Shown: positions 51,452-59,082 of the stretch, piece by piece
Layout: each line of letters starts with the position of its first letter
How positions within the stretch are numbered: the stretch's first letter is position 1
Origin: JAFGGG01 sp964638895
GTDB taxonomy: Bacteria; Spirochaetota; Spirochaetia; SZUA-6; RPPD01
Length of the DNA stretch: 64,000 bases
Direction: 5' to 3'
NCBI GenBank assembly: GCA_964638895.1
Contig: CAZWYY010000002.1
Span: forward strand, 1 to 64,000
Translations under genes and position numbers: made by a program
Notes under the pieces: model-generated
Told to the model about the DNA's origin: nothing
What the model saw: only the letters and a program-made list of their open reading frames with translations
The model's database searches: none

Positions 51452-52783
51452 ATGTTAGACAGGTTAAGCGGCAAACTGACAGATATTATCAGACACATTA
51501 GCGGAAAAGCGGCCATCAGCGAGAAAAACGTGGAAGAGGCTATCAACGAGATTAAAATAGCCCTGCTGGAAGCCGATGTCAATGTACGCGTTGTGCGCCG
51601 ATTCATCAACAATGCCATGGAAGACTCACTGGGCGCCAGGGTGCTGAGCGGCGTTACGCCCAGCCAGCAATTTATAAAAATAATCCACGATAGAATGGTC
51701 TGGCTGCTGGGCGAAAAAAAGGAGGAGCTGGCATTAAAAGGCCCGGATACCGTTTCGGTTATCCTTTTTTTGGGTTTGCAGGGCTCGGGAAAAACAACAA
51801 CAGCCGCCAAACTGGCGTTCTTGCTGAAAAAGCGCGGCAGGAAGGTGCTGCTGGCGGCGGCGGACCTGGTAAGACCCGCGGCCGCGGAGCAGTTGGATAT
51901 CCTGGGGCGGCGCATAGACGTGGAGGTGTACCGGGAAGAAAACTCCACACCGCTTAAGGTGGTGAAAAACGCGCTGAAGCACGCGCAGAAAAATCAGCTG
52001 GATACCGTGATTATCGACACATCCGGCAGGCTGCACATTGATGAGCGGATGATGGAAGAAATTCGCGCCATAAGCAGGGTCGCGGCGCCGGATGAATCCA
52101 TACTGGTTGCCGACGCCATGACCGGGCAGCACGCGGTGGATATTGCCAGGGAGTTCAACGACAAGGTGGGACTAAGCGGCGTTATTCTCACCAAGTTCGA
52201 TTCCGATACACGGGGCGGGGCCGCGCTTTCCATCAAGAATATTACGGGGAAACCCATAAAGTTTATCGGTGTGGGAGAAAAGGAAGAAGATCTGGAAGAG
52301 TTTTACCCGGAGCGTATTGCCTCGCGTATTCTGGGCATGGGTGATGTGGTGACCCTGGTGGAAAAGGCGCAGGGGGCCATAGAAGAAAAAGAGGCGGAGG
52401 TTTTACAGAGAAAACTGGAGTCTAAAACATTTGATTTCGAGGATTATCTTGACCAATTCCGCCGGGTGAGGAAGATGGGCAGCATTCGTTCGTTGATCGA
52501 CCTGATTCCCGGACTAAAAGGCAATGTGGATCCCGATCAACTGGATATGGATGAAATTAAACGGGAAGAAGCCATCATCCTGTCCATGACGCGTAAGGAG
52601 AGGAAAAATCACAGGATAATCGGCCCGAGCAGGAGGAAAAGAATAGCACGCGGTTCGGGAACGGCGGTATTCGACGTGAACAAACTACTGAAAAAATTTG
52701 AAAAGACCAAGAATATGATGCAAAAAGTAAGCAAAAACAAGAATTACCAGACACAGATGATGTCTCGTTTAGGAATGCAATAA
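51452..52783 (+). CDS. ffh: Signal recognition particle protein Ffh
   Basis: The 443-residue GTPase has the N domain, Walker A LFLGLQGSGKTTTAAKLAF, DLVRPAAAEQL, IDTSGRLHIDERMMEEI, LTKFDSDTRGGAALSI and the methionine-containing M domain starting near FEDYLDQFRRVRKMGSIRSLIDLIPGL, with the RNA-binding SMTRKERKNHRIIGPSRRKRIARGSG. It targets nascent membrane proteins with 4.5S RNA; no SRP RNA gene was seen here. First gene of the ribosome-maturation group. Confidence 0.97.
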   Translation: MLDRLSGKLTDIIRHISGKAAISEKNVEEAINEIKIALLEADVNVRVVRRFINNAMEDSLGARVLSGVTPSQQFIKIIHDRMVWLLGEKKEELALKGPDTVSVILFLGLQGSGKTTTAAKLAFLLKKRGRKVLLAAADLVRPAAAEQLDILGRRIDVEVYREENSTPLKVVKNALKHAQKNQLDTVIIDTSGRLHIDERMMEEIRAISRVAAPDESILVADAMTGQHAVDIAREFNDKVGLSGVILTKFDSDTRGGAALSIKNITGKPIKFIGVGEKEEDLEEFYPERIASRILGMGDVVTLVEKAQGAIEEKEAEVLQRKLESKTFDFEDYLDQFRRVRKMGSIRSLIDLIPGLKGNVDPDQLDMDEIKREEAIILSMTRKERKNHRIIGPSRRKRIARGSGTAVFDVNKLLKKFEKTKNMMQKVSKNKNYQTQMMSRLGMQ

Positions 52784-52798
52784 AGGAGGACCTAAGGT

Positions 52799-53044
52799 TT
52801 GAGCGTAAAAATCAGGTTAAAAAGATTGGGCACGAAAAAGAAACCGTATTACAGAATCGTTGTAATGGATTCACGCGCGCCCCGTGACGGCAGATCGCTT
52901 GAGGAGGTCGGATTTTATCATCCGATCGAGGTTGAGGAGAAACAACTGCTGATCAAGGACGATCGTGTGAAGGAATGGCTGGAAAAGGGAGCCAGACCCA
53001 GCAATACCGTTAAAAGGCTTTTGAAACGTAAGAATATACAGTAA
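52799..53044 (+). CDS. rpsP: Ribosomal protein S16
   Basis: SVKIRLKRLGTKKKPYYRIVVMDSRAPRDGRSLEEVGFYHPI is a typical S16 N-terminus. Length is 81 residues. Start is TTG 52799 with AAGGAGG 8 bases upstream. It is a small-subunit assembly protein. Order ffh-rpsP-khpA-rimM-trmD-rplS is widely conserved. Confidence 0.96.
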   Translation: MSVKIRLKRLGTKKKPYYRIVVMDSRAPRDGRSLEEVGFYHPIEVEEKQLLIKDDRVKEWLEKGARPSNTVKRLLKRKNIQ

Positions 53045-53082
53045 GTAGGTAAAATTCATTTAATATAAGAAAGGAGATCATT

Positions 53083-53316
53083 GTGGAGAAAGAGCTTGTT
53101 GAGTACATAGCGAAAGCACTGGTTGATAACCCGGAAGGGGTAAATGTAAATGTAATCGAAGGAGAAAAGTCGACAATTCTGGAGCTGAAGGTTTCAGATG
53201 GCGACATCGGCAAGGTCATCGGTAAACACGGGAGAATTGCCAAGGCAATCAGGACGATTCTAAGCGCCGCAGCCACAAAAAAGGAGAAGAGGGTAGTATT
53301 AGAGATTCTGGATTAG
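53083..53316 (+). CDS. khpA: KH-domain RNA-binding protein KhpA
   Basis: The 77-residue protein is a single KH domain with the GxxG loop in GKVIGKHGRIAKAIRTIL. It starts at GTG 53083 behind AAAGGAG. KhpA-type proteins bind RNA and in some bacteria act with KhpB in ribosome or division control. Located between rpsP and rimM as usual. Confidence 0.93.
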   Translation: MEKELVEYIAKALVDNPEGVNVNVIEGEKSTILELKVSDGDIGKVIGKHGRIAKAIRTILSAAATKKEKRVVLEILD

Positions 53317-53330
53317 ACAATTTAGTCGCG

Positions 53331-53816
53331 GTGGGGACGGTTCTCTCGAGTCACGGTGTGAGGGGGTTCTTTAAGGTAAAGAGCTTGTCGGGAGAAACAG
53401 GGCACTATGTAAAATTTAAGAAGGTGTATTTTCGGAAAAACGACAAATATGAAATGTTTGCCGTAGAAAAACTACAAGAGAAGCGCGGTGTGCTTTTCAT
53501 GAAGGTTGCGGGTATAGATACACCGGAGATAATAAAAAAATATTCCGGTTGTGAAATCTGGGTGCCGGGCAGGTACGCAAACCGGTTGGCAAAAGGTGAG
53601 TACTATATAAAAGATCTTTGTCAATGCAGCATATTCTATGAGAACAAAAGGGTGGGATATGTAAAGGCCGTGTATGAAGCGGGGAACGCGGATTTGCTTG
53701 AGGTAGAGGGCAAGGACGGTAATATATTCATGATACCGTTTCAGGAACACTTTATCGGTGAGGTTGATGCGGGAATGAAGCGGATTGAACTGAAAGAGGA
53801 CTACATTCTGCAGTGA
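53331..53816 (+). CDS. rimM: Ribosome maturation factor RimM
   Basis: SSHGVRGFFKVKSLSGE is the RimM N-terminal motif; EYYIKDLCQCSIFYENKRVGYVKAVYEAGNADLLEVEGKDGN and the C-terminal PFQEHFIGEVD complete the PRC-barrel part. GTG 53331 gives 161 residues but has no ribosome site and omits the first strand; the upstream frame reads DNLVAVGTVL, and ATT 53298 behind GAGGG (53289-53293) would give 172 residues. RimM helps 30S head maturation near S19. Confidence 0.88.
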   Translation: MGTVLSSHGVRGFFKVKSLSGETGHYVKFKKVYFRKNDKYEMFAVEKLQEKRGVLFMKVAGIDTPEIIKKYSGCEIWVPGRYANRLAKGEYYIKDLCQCSIFYENKRVGYVKAVYEAGNADLLEVEGKDGNIFMIPFQEHFIGEVDAGMKRIELKEDYILQ

Positions 53817-54520
53817 TCATTACCATAATTACCCTTTTCCCCGAGGTATTTGATGAATTCCTAAAGAGTTCAATCATCGGCAGGGGAATTGAAAAGAAAC
53901 TGCTTAAGGTAAAGCTTGTCAGGCTGCGGGACTACGCGCTTGATAAACATAAGACATGTGACGATACGCCCTTCGGCGGCGGCGCGGGCATGGTGCTTAA
54001 GGCTGAACCCTTGGCGCGTGCTTTAAGAAAGGCCGGGGCCGGGCGTAAGAGGGTCATCTATCCTTCGCCCGGGGGCAAACTCCTGCGGCAGCCCATGCTG
54101 AGGGAGTTTGCCGCGCTAAGAGAAATTATCATCATATGCGGGCATTACGAGGGCATAGATCAAAGGATCATTGATACCTTTGTGACCGATGAAATATCGA
54201 TAGGCGATTATGTTGTTTCCGCCGGTGAAACGGCCGCCATGGTGTTGGTTGACGCGATTACGCGGCTTATAAACGGGGTTATCAGCAAAGAGTCATTGGA
54301 AGAGGAGAGTTTTCAGGACGGGCTTCTGGAATACCCGCACTATACGCGGCCCAGGAAGGCGCTGGGACTGGAGGTGCCGGAGGTATTGTTGAGCGGGAAT
54401 CATGAGGAGATCAGAAAATGGCGTCTTGTCCAAAGCATAAAAAAGACTCAGGAGAACAGGCCTGATTTGTTAAAAAATAAATTATTAAGGCGGAAGGGAG
54501 AAAAAAATGGATCTTATTAA
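53813..54520 (+). CDS. trmD: tRNA (guanine-37-N1) methyltransferase
   Basis: The SPOUT-fold TrmD is recognised from ITLFPEVFDEFLKSSIIGRGIEK, RDYALDKHKTCDDTPFGGGAGMVLKAEPL, CGHYEGIDQRIIDTFVTDEISIGDYVVSAGETAAMVLVDAITRL and the trefoil-knot SAM site. Length is 235. It methylates G37 next to the anticodon to stop frameshifting. It overlaps rimM by 4 bases and rplS by 14. Confidence 0.96.
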   Translation: MIITIITLFPEVFDEFLKSSIIGRGIEKKLLKVKLVRLRDYALDKHKTCDDTPFGGGAGMVLKAEPLARALRKAGAGRKRVIYPSPGGKLLRQPMLREFAALREIIIICGHYEGIDQRIIDTFVTDEISIGDYVVSAGETAAMVLVDAITRLINGVISKESLEEESFQDGLLEYPHYTRPRKALGLEVPEVLLSGNHEEIRKWRLVQSIKKTQENRPDLLKNKLLRRKGEKNGSY

Positions 54521-55013
54521 AGCATGTGAGGCTCTACAGCTGAAAGAAGATACGGCGGATTTTAATATCGGAGACACCGTAAAGGTACACTTTAAAATTA
54601 TAGAAGGAAAAACCGAACGCGTACAGGTTTTTGAAGGCTTGTGTATCGCCAAGAAGAACAGCGGACTGCGTAAAACCTTTACCGTACGTAAAATATCCTA
54701 CGGCGTGGGTGTGGAAAGGACCTTCCCTCTGCACTCTCCAAAAGTCGTTACCGTTGAAGTGGTACGCGTGGGTAGGGTGCGCAGGGCCAAGCTATATTAT
54801 ATCAGAAACCGGGTGGGTAAAGCGGCAAAGGTAAAAGAGTTAATTCAGAAAAAAGACGCAAAGGATACTTCGAAAAAAAAGAAACCCTCCGTGATAAAGA
54901 GTGAGGAAAAGGCCATGGCACAGGCAGCCATAGAGACGGAAACCGTCGTAAAACAGACGCCGGCGCAGGAAACGGCGTCCGCCAAAAAAGCGGAGAACGA
55001 GAAAAAAGCATAA
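54507..55013 (+). CDS. rplS: Ribosomal protein L19 with C-terminal extension
   Basis: Residues about 15-115 are L19: FNIGDTVKVHFKIIEGKTERVQVFEGLCIAKKNSGLRKTFTVRKISYGVGVERTFPLHSPKV, read in parts. The last 50 residues (KKDAKDTSKKKKP ... QETASAKKAENEKKA) are a low-complexity Lys/Ala/Glu tail not found in typical 115-120-residue L19. L19 sits at the subunit interface. Last ribosomal gene of the group. Confidence 0.94.
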   Translation: MDLIKACEALQLKEDTADFNIGDTVKVHFKIIEGKTERVQVFEGLCIAKKNSGLRKTFTVRKISYGVGVERTFPLHSPKVVTVEVVRVGRVRRAKLYYIRNRVGKAAKVKELIQKKDAKDTSKKKKPSVIKSEEKAMAQAAIETETVVKQTPAQETASAKKAENEKKA

Positions 55014-55018
55014 TAGTA

Positions 55019-56011
55019 ATGCAACCGATCGATATACACAAAAATATCCGGATAGAACGTGACGCCGGATTTCAAAAACAACTGAAGTCAGGCGATGTTG
55101 TGTATATCAGTGTTATAAAAAAACTTGCCCCACAGAAGTGGGCCGTAGGCATCCGCGGCAGAACAGTGCCCGCCTATTCAGACCTGGAGTTGAATACCGG
55201 CGACATCATCAGGGCCCGTGTGCGGTTTGAGGGCGCAAGAATTACCTTACACCTGACGGGCGACGACAACCCTGCGTCCCTGGGAAAAGCGGCCGGTCAG
55301 GGGATTACCGACGATGCGCTTTCACAGGCCATAATCGGGGGCCTGCTTAAGGGCGGGGTTTCGATCGGTGAAGGAATTGTCGGCAAGATCAGGCACCTGC
55401 TCAAAGAACTGAAACGGGAAGACAAAAGGATCATCTCGCTGCTTGTGCATATTATGAAAAAGGGCATTTCACTTGAGTCTTTGCGGCTCAGTGAATTGGT
55501 TTCCGTGCTTGATTACGGTGAGTGGAAACAGGGCGGCCGGGAGAAGCGGAAAAAGCGGGAAACACCATCACAGACACGCGAGATAAAGCGGGCGCTAAGG
55601 GAAGCGGTTAGACGAACGGGCGGGGATACGGACAATGTCCTGCCGCTTTTCAACCACCTGTACGCGGAAGGTGAAAACTGGGTCATCGTGCCCTTTGCCT
55701 ATACACTGGAAGGCATACGACTTGAGGGCACCATAAGAATGCGTTATGACCGTTATACGGGCGGCATTGACATGCTTGCGGTTATTGTCCGGGCGAATCG
55801 GACCGCGCGCTGGAGCTTTTATCTTGATACACATACCAGGCCTTTCACCTTGAAGGTCTACTGTAATTACACGGAGAATTTGCCGGTATTGGATTTAAAA
55901 TTAGATAACAACAGGGTGAAAGTTGACGATACTATACATAAGGATGAATATTTTGATGGTTTTTCTCCCACGGATGAGATAAACTATAAAAGTATTAATA
56001 CACTGCGGTAA
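55019..56011 (+). CDS. FliK-like protein paired with a FlhB-tail paralogue
   Basis: The 330-residue protein opens with SGDVVYISVIKKLAPQKWAVGIRGRTVPAYSDLELNTGDIIRARVRF, a small beta-domain like those at the start of FliK-like proteins in some Firmicutes. A variable helical/charged middle follows. The C-terminal part (about 195-300) alternates strands (WVIVPFAYTLEGIRLEGTIRMRYDRYTGGIDMLAVIV) as in FliK C-domains. The very next gene is a FlhB C-terminal paralogue, a pairing I know from other genomes. A second hook-length or export-switch module is plausible; similarity is weak. Confidence 0.55.
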   Translation: MQPIDIHKNIRIERDAGFQKQLKSGDVVYISVIKKLAPQKWAVGIRGRTVPAYSDLELNTGDIIRARVRFEGARITLHLTGDDNPASLGKAAGQGITDDALSQAIIGGLLKGGVSIGEGIVGKIRHLLKELKREDKRIISLLVHIMKKGISLESLRLSELVSVLDYGEWKQGGREKRKKRETPSQTREIKRALREAVRRTGGDTDNVLPLFNHLYAEGENWVIVPFAYTLEGIRLEGTIRMRYDRYTGGIDMLAVIVRANRTARWSFYLDTHTRPFTLKVYCNYTENLPVLDLKLDNNRVKVDDTIHKDEYFDGFSPTDEINYKSINTLR

Positions 56012-56031
56012 CGGCGAAGGAAGCGATATAA

Positions 56032-56283
56032 ATGGAAAAAGCTGTGGCCTTGAAATATACGACGGATTTCCCCGCACCGTTCATACTCGCCAAGGGCAGG
56101 GGAGAGTTGGCCGTAAAAATTAAAGAACTGGCCCGTAAAAATCACATAACGGTTGTGGCAGACGCCCCTTTGGCGGACGGCCTTTACGGATTGGAACTCG
56201 GTTCGCTTATTCCGGAGGAGTATTACGAAATAATCGCCAAAATCCTTGTGTTCGTGGCGCGTTTCGGGGTACCGCATGAATGA
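56032..56283 (+). CDS. FlhB C-terminal-domain paralogue (FlhX-like)
   Basis: The 83-residue protein corresponds to the cytoplasmic part of FlhB: AVALKYTTDFPAPFILAKGRGELAVKIKELARKNHITVVADAPLADGLYGLELGSLIPEEYYEIIAKILVFV, in parts. Compare FlhB AVALEWE and GEVIPEKFYEVIATILAEI. It lacks the NPTH cleavage site because the chain begins just after where it would be. Such proteins can replace the FlhB C-terminal fragment in some bacteria. The next gene overlaps by 8 bases. Confidence 0.8.
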   Translation: MEKAVALKYTTDFPAPFILAKGRGELAVKIKELARKNHITVVADAPLADGLYGLELGSLIPEEYYEIIAKILVFVARFGVPHE

Positions 56284-57406
56284 GATAGCCCTAAAGGATT
56301 TAAAGCCCGGAATGAGATTCGACGCCCCCGTTTATATAGATGAAAAGAACATCCTGGTGCCTCCGGGTATACCCATCAAGGAAAAAGACATTGAAAGACT
56401 GAAAAGATGGGAGATCGGTTCGGTGCACACAAACGGAAAACAGATAACGGAGATGGAAGAGTCGGCTCCGGAAAAGGCGTCCACGGACATGCTGTTTGAG
56501 CTGGAACCTGAAGAGAAGAAGTGTTTTGATATATACATCCAGGCCCTGACACAACTAACCGAGGTCTTTACGGATATACGTAAACAGACCAAGATAACCC
56601 ACGATAAAATAGACCGGATTGTAAATGATCTATTCCAGCATGTAAAAGAATACAAAAACCAGATGATACAGCTTGTGCTGCAGGCAGATAAGCACGCCGA
56701 CGATCTGATTACCAACTCGGTCAACTGCACCATCATTTCCATCGTGATCGGATTTATTCTTAAAATAATCAGCCACAAGGTACTGCTATTGGCCACCGGC
56801 GCGCTGCTTCATGACGTGGGTATGCTCCGCATTCCTGAGGAAATAGTAAATAAAAAAGACGACCTCCTGCCCAAAGAACTCAATATGATTAAGACACACC
56901 CCATTTATTCATACACGATCATTTCCAAGGAACTGAAGTATACCGATGAGATAGCACAGATAGGACTCTACCACCAGGAGCGATGGGACGGACATGGGTA
57001 TCCGAAACAGCTTAAAAAAGATACCATACCCCTGTTTGCACGGATTGTTGCGGTGGCCGATTCATATGTGGCCATGGTCAAGGGAAGGCCGTACCGAAGC
57101 CACATGATAGGGTATGACGCCATCAAGACCATCATCAGTGATAATTTCAAGCGCTTTGATCCGAACGTGGTAAAGGCATTTCTCAAGGGGATGGGCATTT
57201 ATCCCATCGGGAGCATTGTGCTTTTAAACAATGGAGCCATAGGCAGGGTGGTCGAAATAAACGGAGAGGCGCCTTTGCGCCCAAAGCTTGAGATTATCAT
57301 AGATGAGACCGGAGAGAAGCTGCAGGAGAGCAGGAAGTTCGATCTGTTAAAAAGAGGTGACAATTTCATTGTACGCGCCATAGACAAAAAGACACTGCAG
57401 GTGTAG
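56276..57406 (+). CDS. HD-GYP domain protein (predicted c-di-GMP phosphodiesterase)
   Basis: The 376-residue protein has a DUF3391-like N-terminus (DLKPGMRFDAPVYIDEKNILVPPGIPI), a helical middle and an HD-GYP domain with HDVGMLRIP (His179-Asp180), KTHPIYSYTII, YHQERWDGHGYP and ARIVAVADSYVAMVKGRPYR. These are the metal-binding residues of c-di-GMP phosphodiesterases, which often control motility. ATG 56276 overlaps the FlhB paralogue, so the two are translationally linked. The chain is complete; no receiver domain is fused. Confidence 0.88.
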   Translation: MNEIALKDLKPGMRFDAPVYIDEKNILVPPGIPIKEKDIERLKRWEIGSVHTNGKQITEMEESAPEKASTDMLFELEPEEKKCFDIYIQALTQLTEVFTDIRKQTKITHDKIDRIVNDLFQHVKEYKNQMIQLVLQADKHADDLITNSVNCTIISIVIGFILKIISHKVLLLATGALLHDVGMLRIPEEIVNKKDDLLPKELNMIKTHPIYSYTIISKELKYTDEIAQIGLYHQERWDGHGYPKQLKKDTIPLFARIVAVADSYVAMVKGRPYRSHMIGYDAIKTIISDNFKRFDPNVVKAFLKGMGIYPIGSIVLLNNGAIGRVVEINGEAPLRPKLEIIIDETGEKLQESRKFDLLKRGDNFIVRAIDKKTLQV

Positions 57407-57410
57407 AAGC

Positions 57411-57758
57411 ATGAAAAAAAAGGCAAAGGGTTCGTTAGGCGAAACCATGGCGGTGGAAAAACTTCTGCAGGACGGGTACACGGTATTGGACAAGAACTAC
57501 CGATCCAAATTCGGCGAGATAGATATAATTGCCCTTAAGAACGATACAATCGTTTTTATTGAGGTCAAGGTTTCCGATTATCTTGACAAGGATAATCTGG
57601 AGTACAGCATCAATTCAATAAAAAAAAGGCACATTATAAATACGGCAAAATACTTTTTAATGAATAATATGGCTTATGTGGAAAATTATAAGAGATTTGA
57701 TGTTATTTTATTTCAAGATAATTTTGAGAAAATGCATCATATAGTAGATGCGTTTTAG
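57411..57758 (+). CDS. YraN-family endonuclease-like protein
   Basis: The 115-residue protein follows UPF0102/YraN: GSLGETMAVEKLLQDGYTVLDKNYRSKFGEIDIIALKNDTIVFIEVKV. The GEIDII...FIEVKV part is the PD-(D/E)XK nuclease core. Function in most bacteria is uncertain, often assigned to DNA repair or uptake. Starts 4 bases after the HD-GYP stop. Its end overlaps the microprotein start at 57748. Confidence 0.88.
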   Translation: MKKKAKGSLGETMAVEKLLQDGYTVLDKNYRSKFGEIDIIALKNDTIVFIEVKVSDYLDKDNLEYSINSIKKRHIINTAKYFLMNNMAYVENYKRFDVILFQDNFEKMHHIVDAF

Positions 57759-57915
57759 ATACAGGGAGTTTAAAAAGAGGTTGAAAATCGCCAAGCCTAG
57801 CGACAAAGAGAGGTTGGAAGAACTCAAAAAGAAGATACAAAACAAGGACTACCTGGCTGACGCAATCAATAAAATCGCTCAGAAACTCACCGAGGATTTG
57901 GTAGATAAGGAATAA
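57748..57915 (+). CDS. 55-residue FlgM-like microprotein (possible anti-sigma-28 factor)
   Basis: The frame ATG 57748 to TAA 57915 encodes 55 residues. Residues 20-51 (DKERLEELKKKIQNKDYLAD, then AINKIAQKLTED) fit the FlgM C-terminal pattern of a helix, Lys/Ile-rich turn with Tyr, and a second helix ending KIAxKL. FlgM binds sigma-28 and is exported when the hook is complete. It overlaps yraN by 11 bases and has a weak ribosome site; TTG 57781 (44 residues) is an alternative. A sigma-28 factor is encoded at 47790. The disordered N-terminal half of classical FlgM is absent. Confidence 0.55.
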   Translation: MRFRYREFKKRLKIAKPSDKERLEELKKKIQNKDYLADAINKIAQKLTEDLVDKE

Positions 57916-57918
57916 CAT

Positions 57919-58302
57919 ATGTCTTACAATAACCATAGAAAATCGAATTTTAATCCCCATAGGAACCGGCATAGACGAAACAGGGGAACAAGACATGAAG
58001 CGGCAAAAAAAGATTTCCCGCTCTGCCCATTGTGCAAGGGGCAGATCCGTGAATTGAGTTCGGCCATACAATACCGTGAAACCGGCGAACCGGCCCATTT
58101 TGACTGTATACTCAATGTGATTGAGAAAAACGAAGAGCTGGCTTCACATGAGAAAATATGCTATCTGGGAAACGGGAGTTTCGGTGTAATACGATTTCAA
58201 AAGGACCCGTCGGTTTTTCCTTTTATTATCAGGAAGAGAATCCAGTATGAGGAACCCCATGAGATTCCTTCCTGGAGAAACACCATTTCAAAAACAAATT
58301 AA
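57919..58302 (+). CDS. Small basic protein with paired cysteines, unknown
   Basis: The 127-residue protein starts with an Asn/Arg/His-rich tail (residues 1-32), then CPLCKGQIRELSSAIQYRETGEPAHFDC with two Cys pairs or Cys-His ligands suited to zinc, then ICYLGNGSFGVIRF, a small beta motif. I have seen similar unnamed proteins in treponemes but know no function. It begins 3 bases after the microprotein stop and ends near the convergent gene, closing the long plus-strand run. Confidence 0.75.
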   Translation: MSYNNHRKSNFNPHRNRHRRNRGTRHEAAKKDFPLCPLCKGQIRELSSAIQYRETGEPAHFDCILNVIEKNEELASHEKICYLGNGSFGVIRFQKDPSVFPFIIRKRIQYEEPHEIPSWRNTISKTN

Positions 58303-58319
58303 ACGTGTAGGGAACGCGG

Positions 58320-59054
58320 CTATTTGCTATACTGCCTAAGCTCGTCAAGAATTTCCAAGGCCTTGTCTTTTACTACACGGCTGTAATTGCCCTGGGCGAT
58401 TCGTACCAATGCGCGGTATGCACCGGGTTCATAGATGCCGTCATTGGCCTTGGCGATTTTACCGAACGCCATCGCGGCAACATAAGCAAAATTATCGTTT
58501 GGGGCTATGGCATCCTGGACCTCTATGGCTTCGGCCAGGGCTTTGACAATGCGGCCGTCTTCGTCGACACCGATCATGCCCAGCGCGTACGCGGCGTTGG
58601 ATTTGACGATAGGATCAATGTCATTTACCAGTACACCGACAAGAATATTCACCGCCTTGGCCTTTGACTTATCGCTTTTTACAAACTGAAGTGCGCTGCA
58701 GGCCTGCCCGCGCACCTCGGGAAAATAATTTATTATTTTCCCCCGCTGCCTGGGTATGGTGGTTGTGCCTTCACCGGCCAGATGTCCCAAGAGCAGGGTC
58801 ATGGTATACTCTTCATCCGTGGAGACGCCTTTCTTCAGGGAATCTATCACACGGCCTACCGCCCTGAGTTTTGACTCACGGTCGTCCGCCGTCGCCTCCT
58901 CATTGATAATCTGCAGTTCCGGATTTTTAAAGTACAGTTCTTCTATCGGGGGTTCCTTCCCCGTGGTATCCGCGCTGTCGCTTTGGGCAAAAACCACGGC
59001 CATAGAGCTAAAAAAATACAGGATAAACAGCATGCTTAAGGCTTTTGTTTTCAT
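58320..59054 (-). CDS. Exported HEAT-repeat protein
   Basis: The 244-residue protein has a signal peptide (MKTKALSMLFILYFFSSMAVVFA, cut before QSD). From about residue 75 there are HEAT/PBS-lyase-like helical repeats (VRGQACSALQFVKSDKSKAKAVNIL, PIVKSNAAYALGMIGVDEDGRIVKALAEAI, AYVAAMAFGKIAKANDG, and a last one near ALEILDEL). They form a scaffold for binding other proteins, probably in the periplasm. It lies 28 bases after the minus-strand gene at 59083, likely one operon. Confidence 0.75.
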   Translation of the reverse strand: MKTKALSMLFILYFFSSMAVVFAQSDSADTTGKEPPIEELYFKNPELQIINEEATADDRESKLRAVGRVIDSLKKGVSTDEEYTMTLLLGHLAGEGTTTIPRQRGKIINYFPEVRGQACSALQFVKSDKSKAKAVNILVGVLVNDIDPIVKSNAAYALGMIGVDEDGRIVKALAEAIEVQDAIAPNDNFAYVAAMAFGKIAKANDGIYEPGAYRALVRIAQGNYSRVVKDKALEILDELRQYSK

Positions 59055-59082
59055 TTTTACACTCCATTATAAATATTATAAA

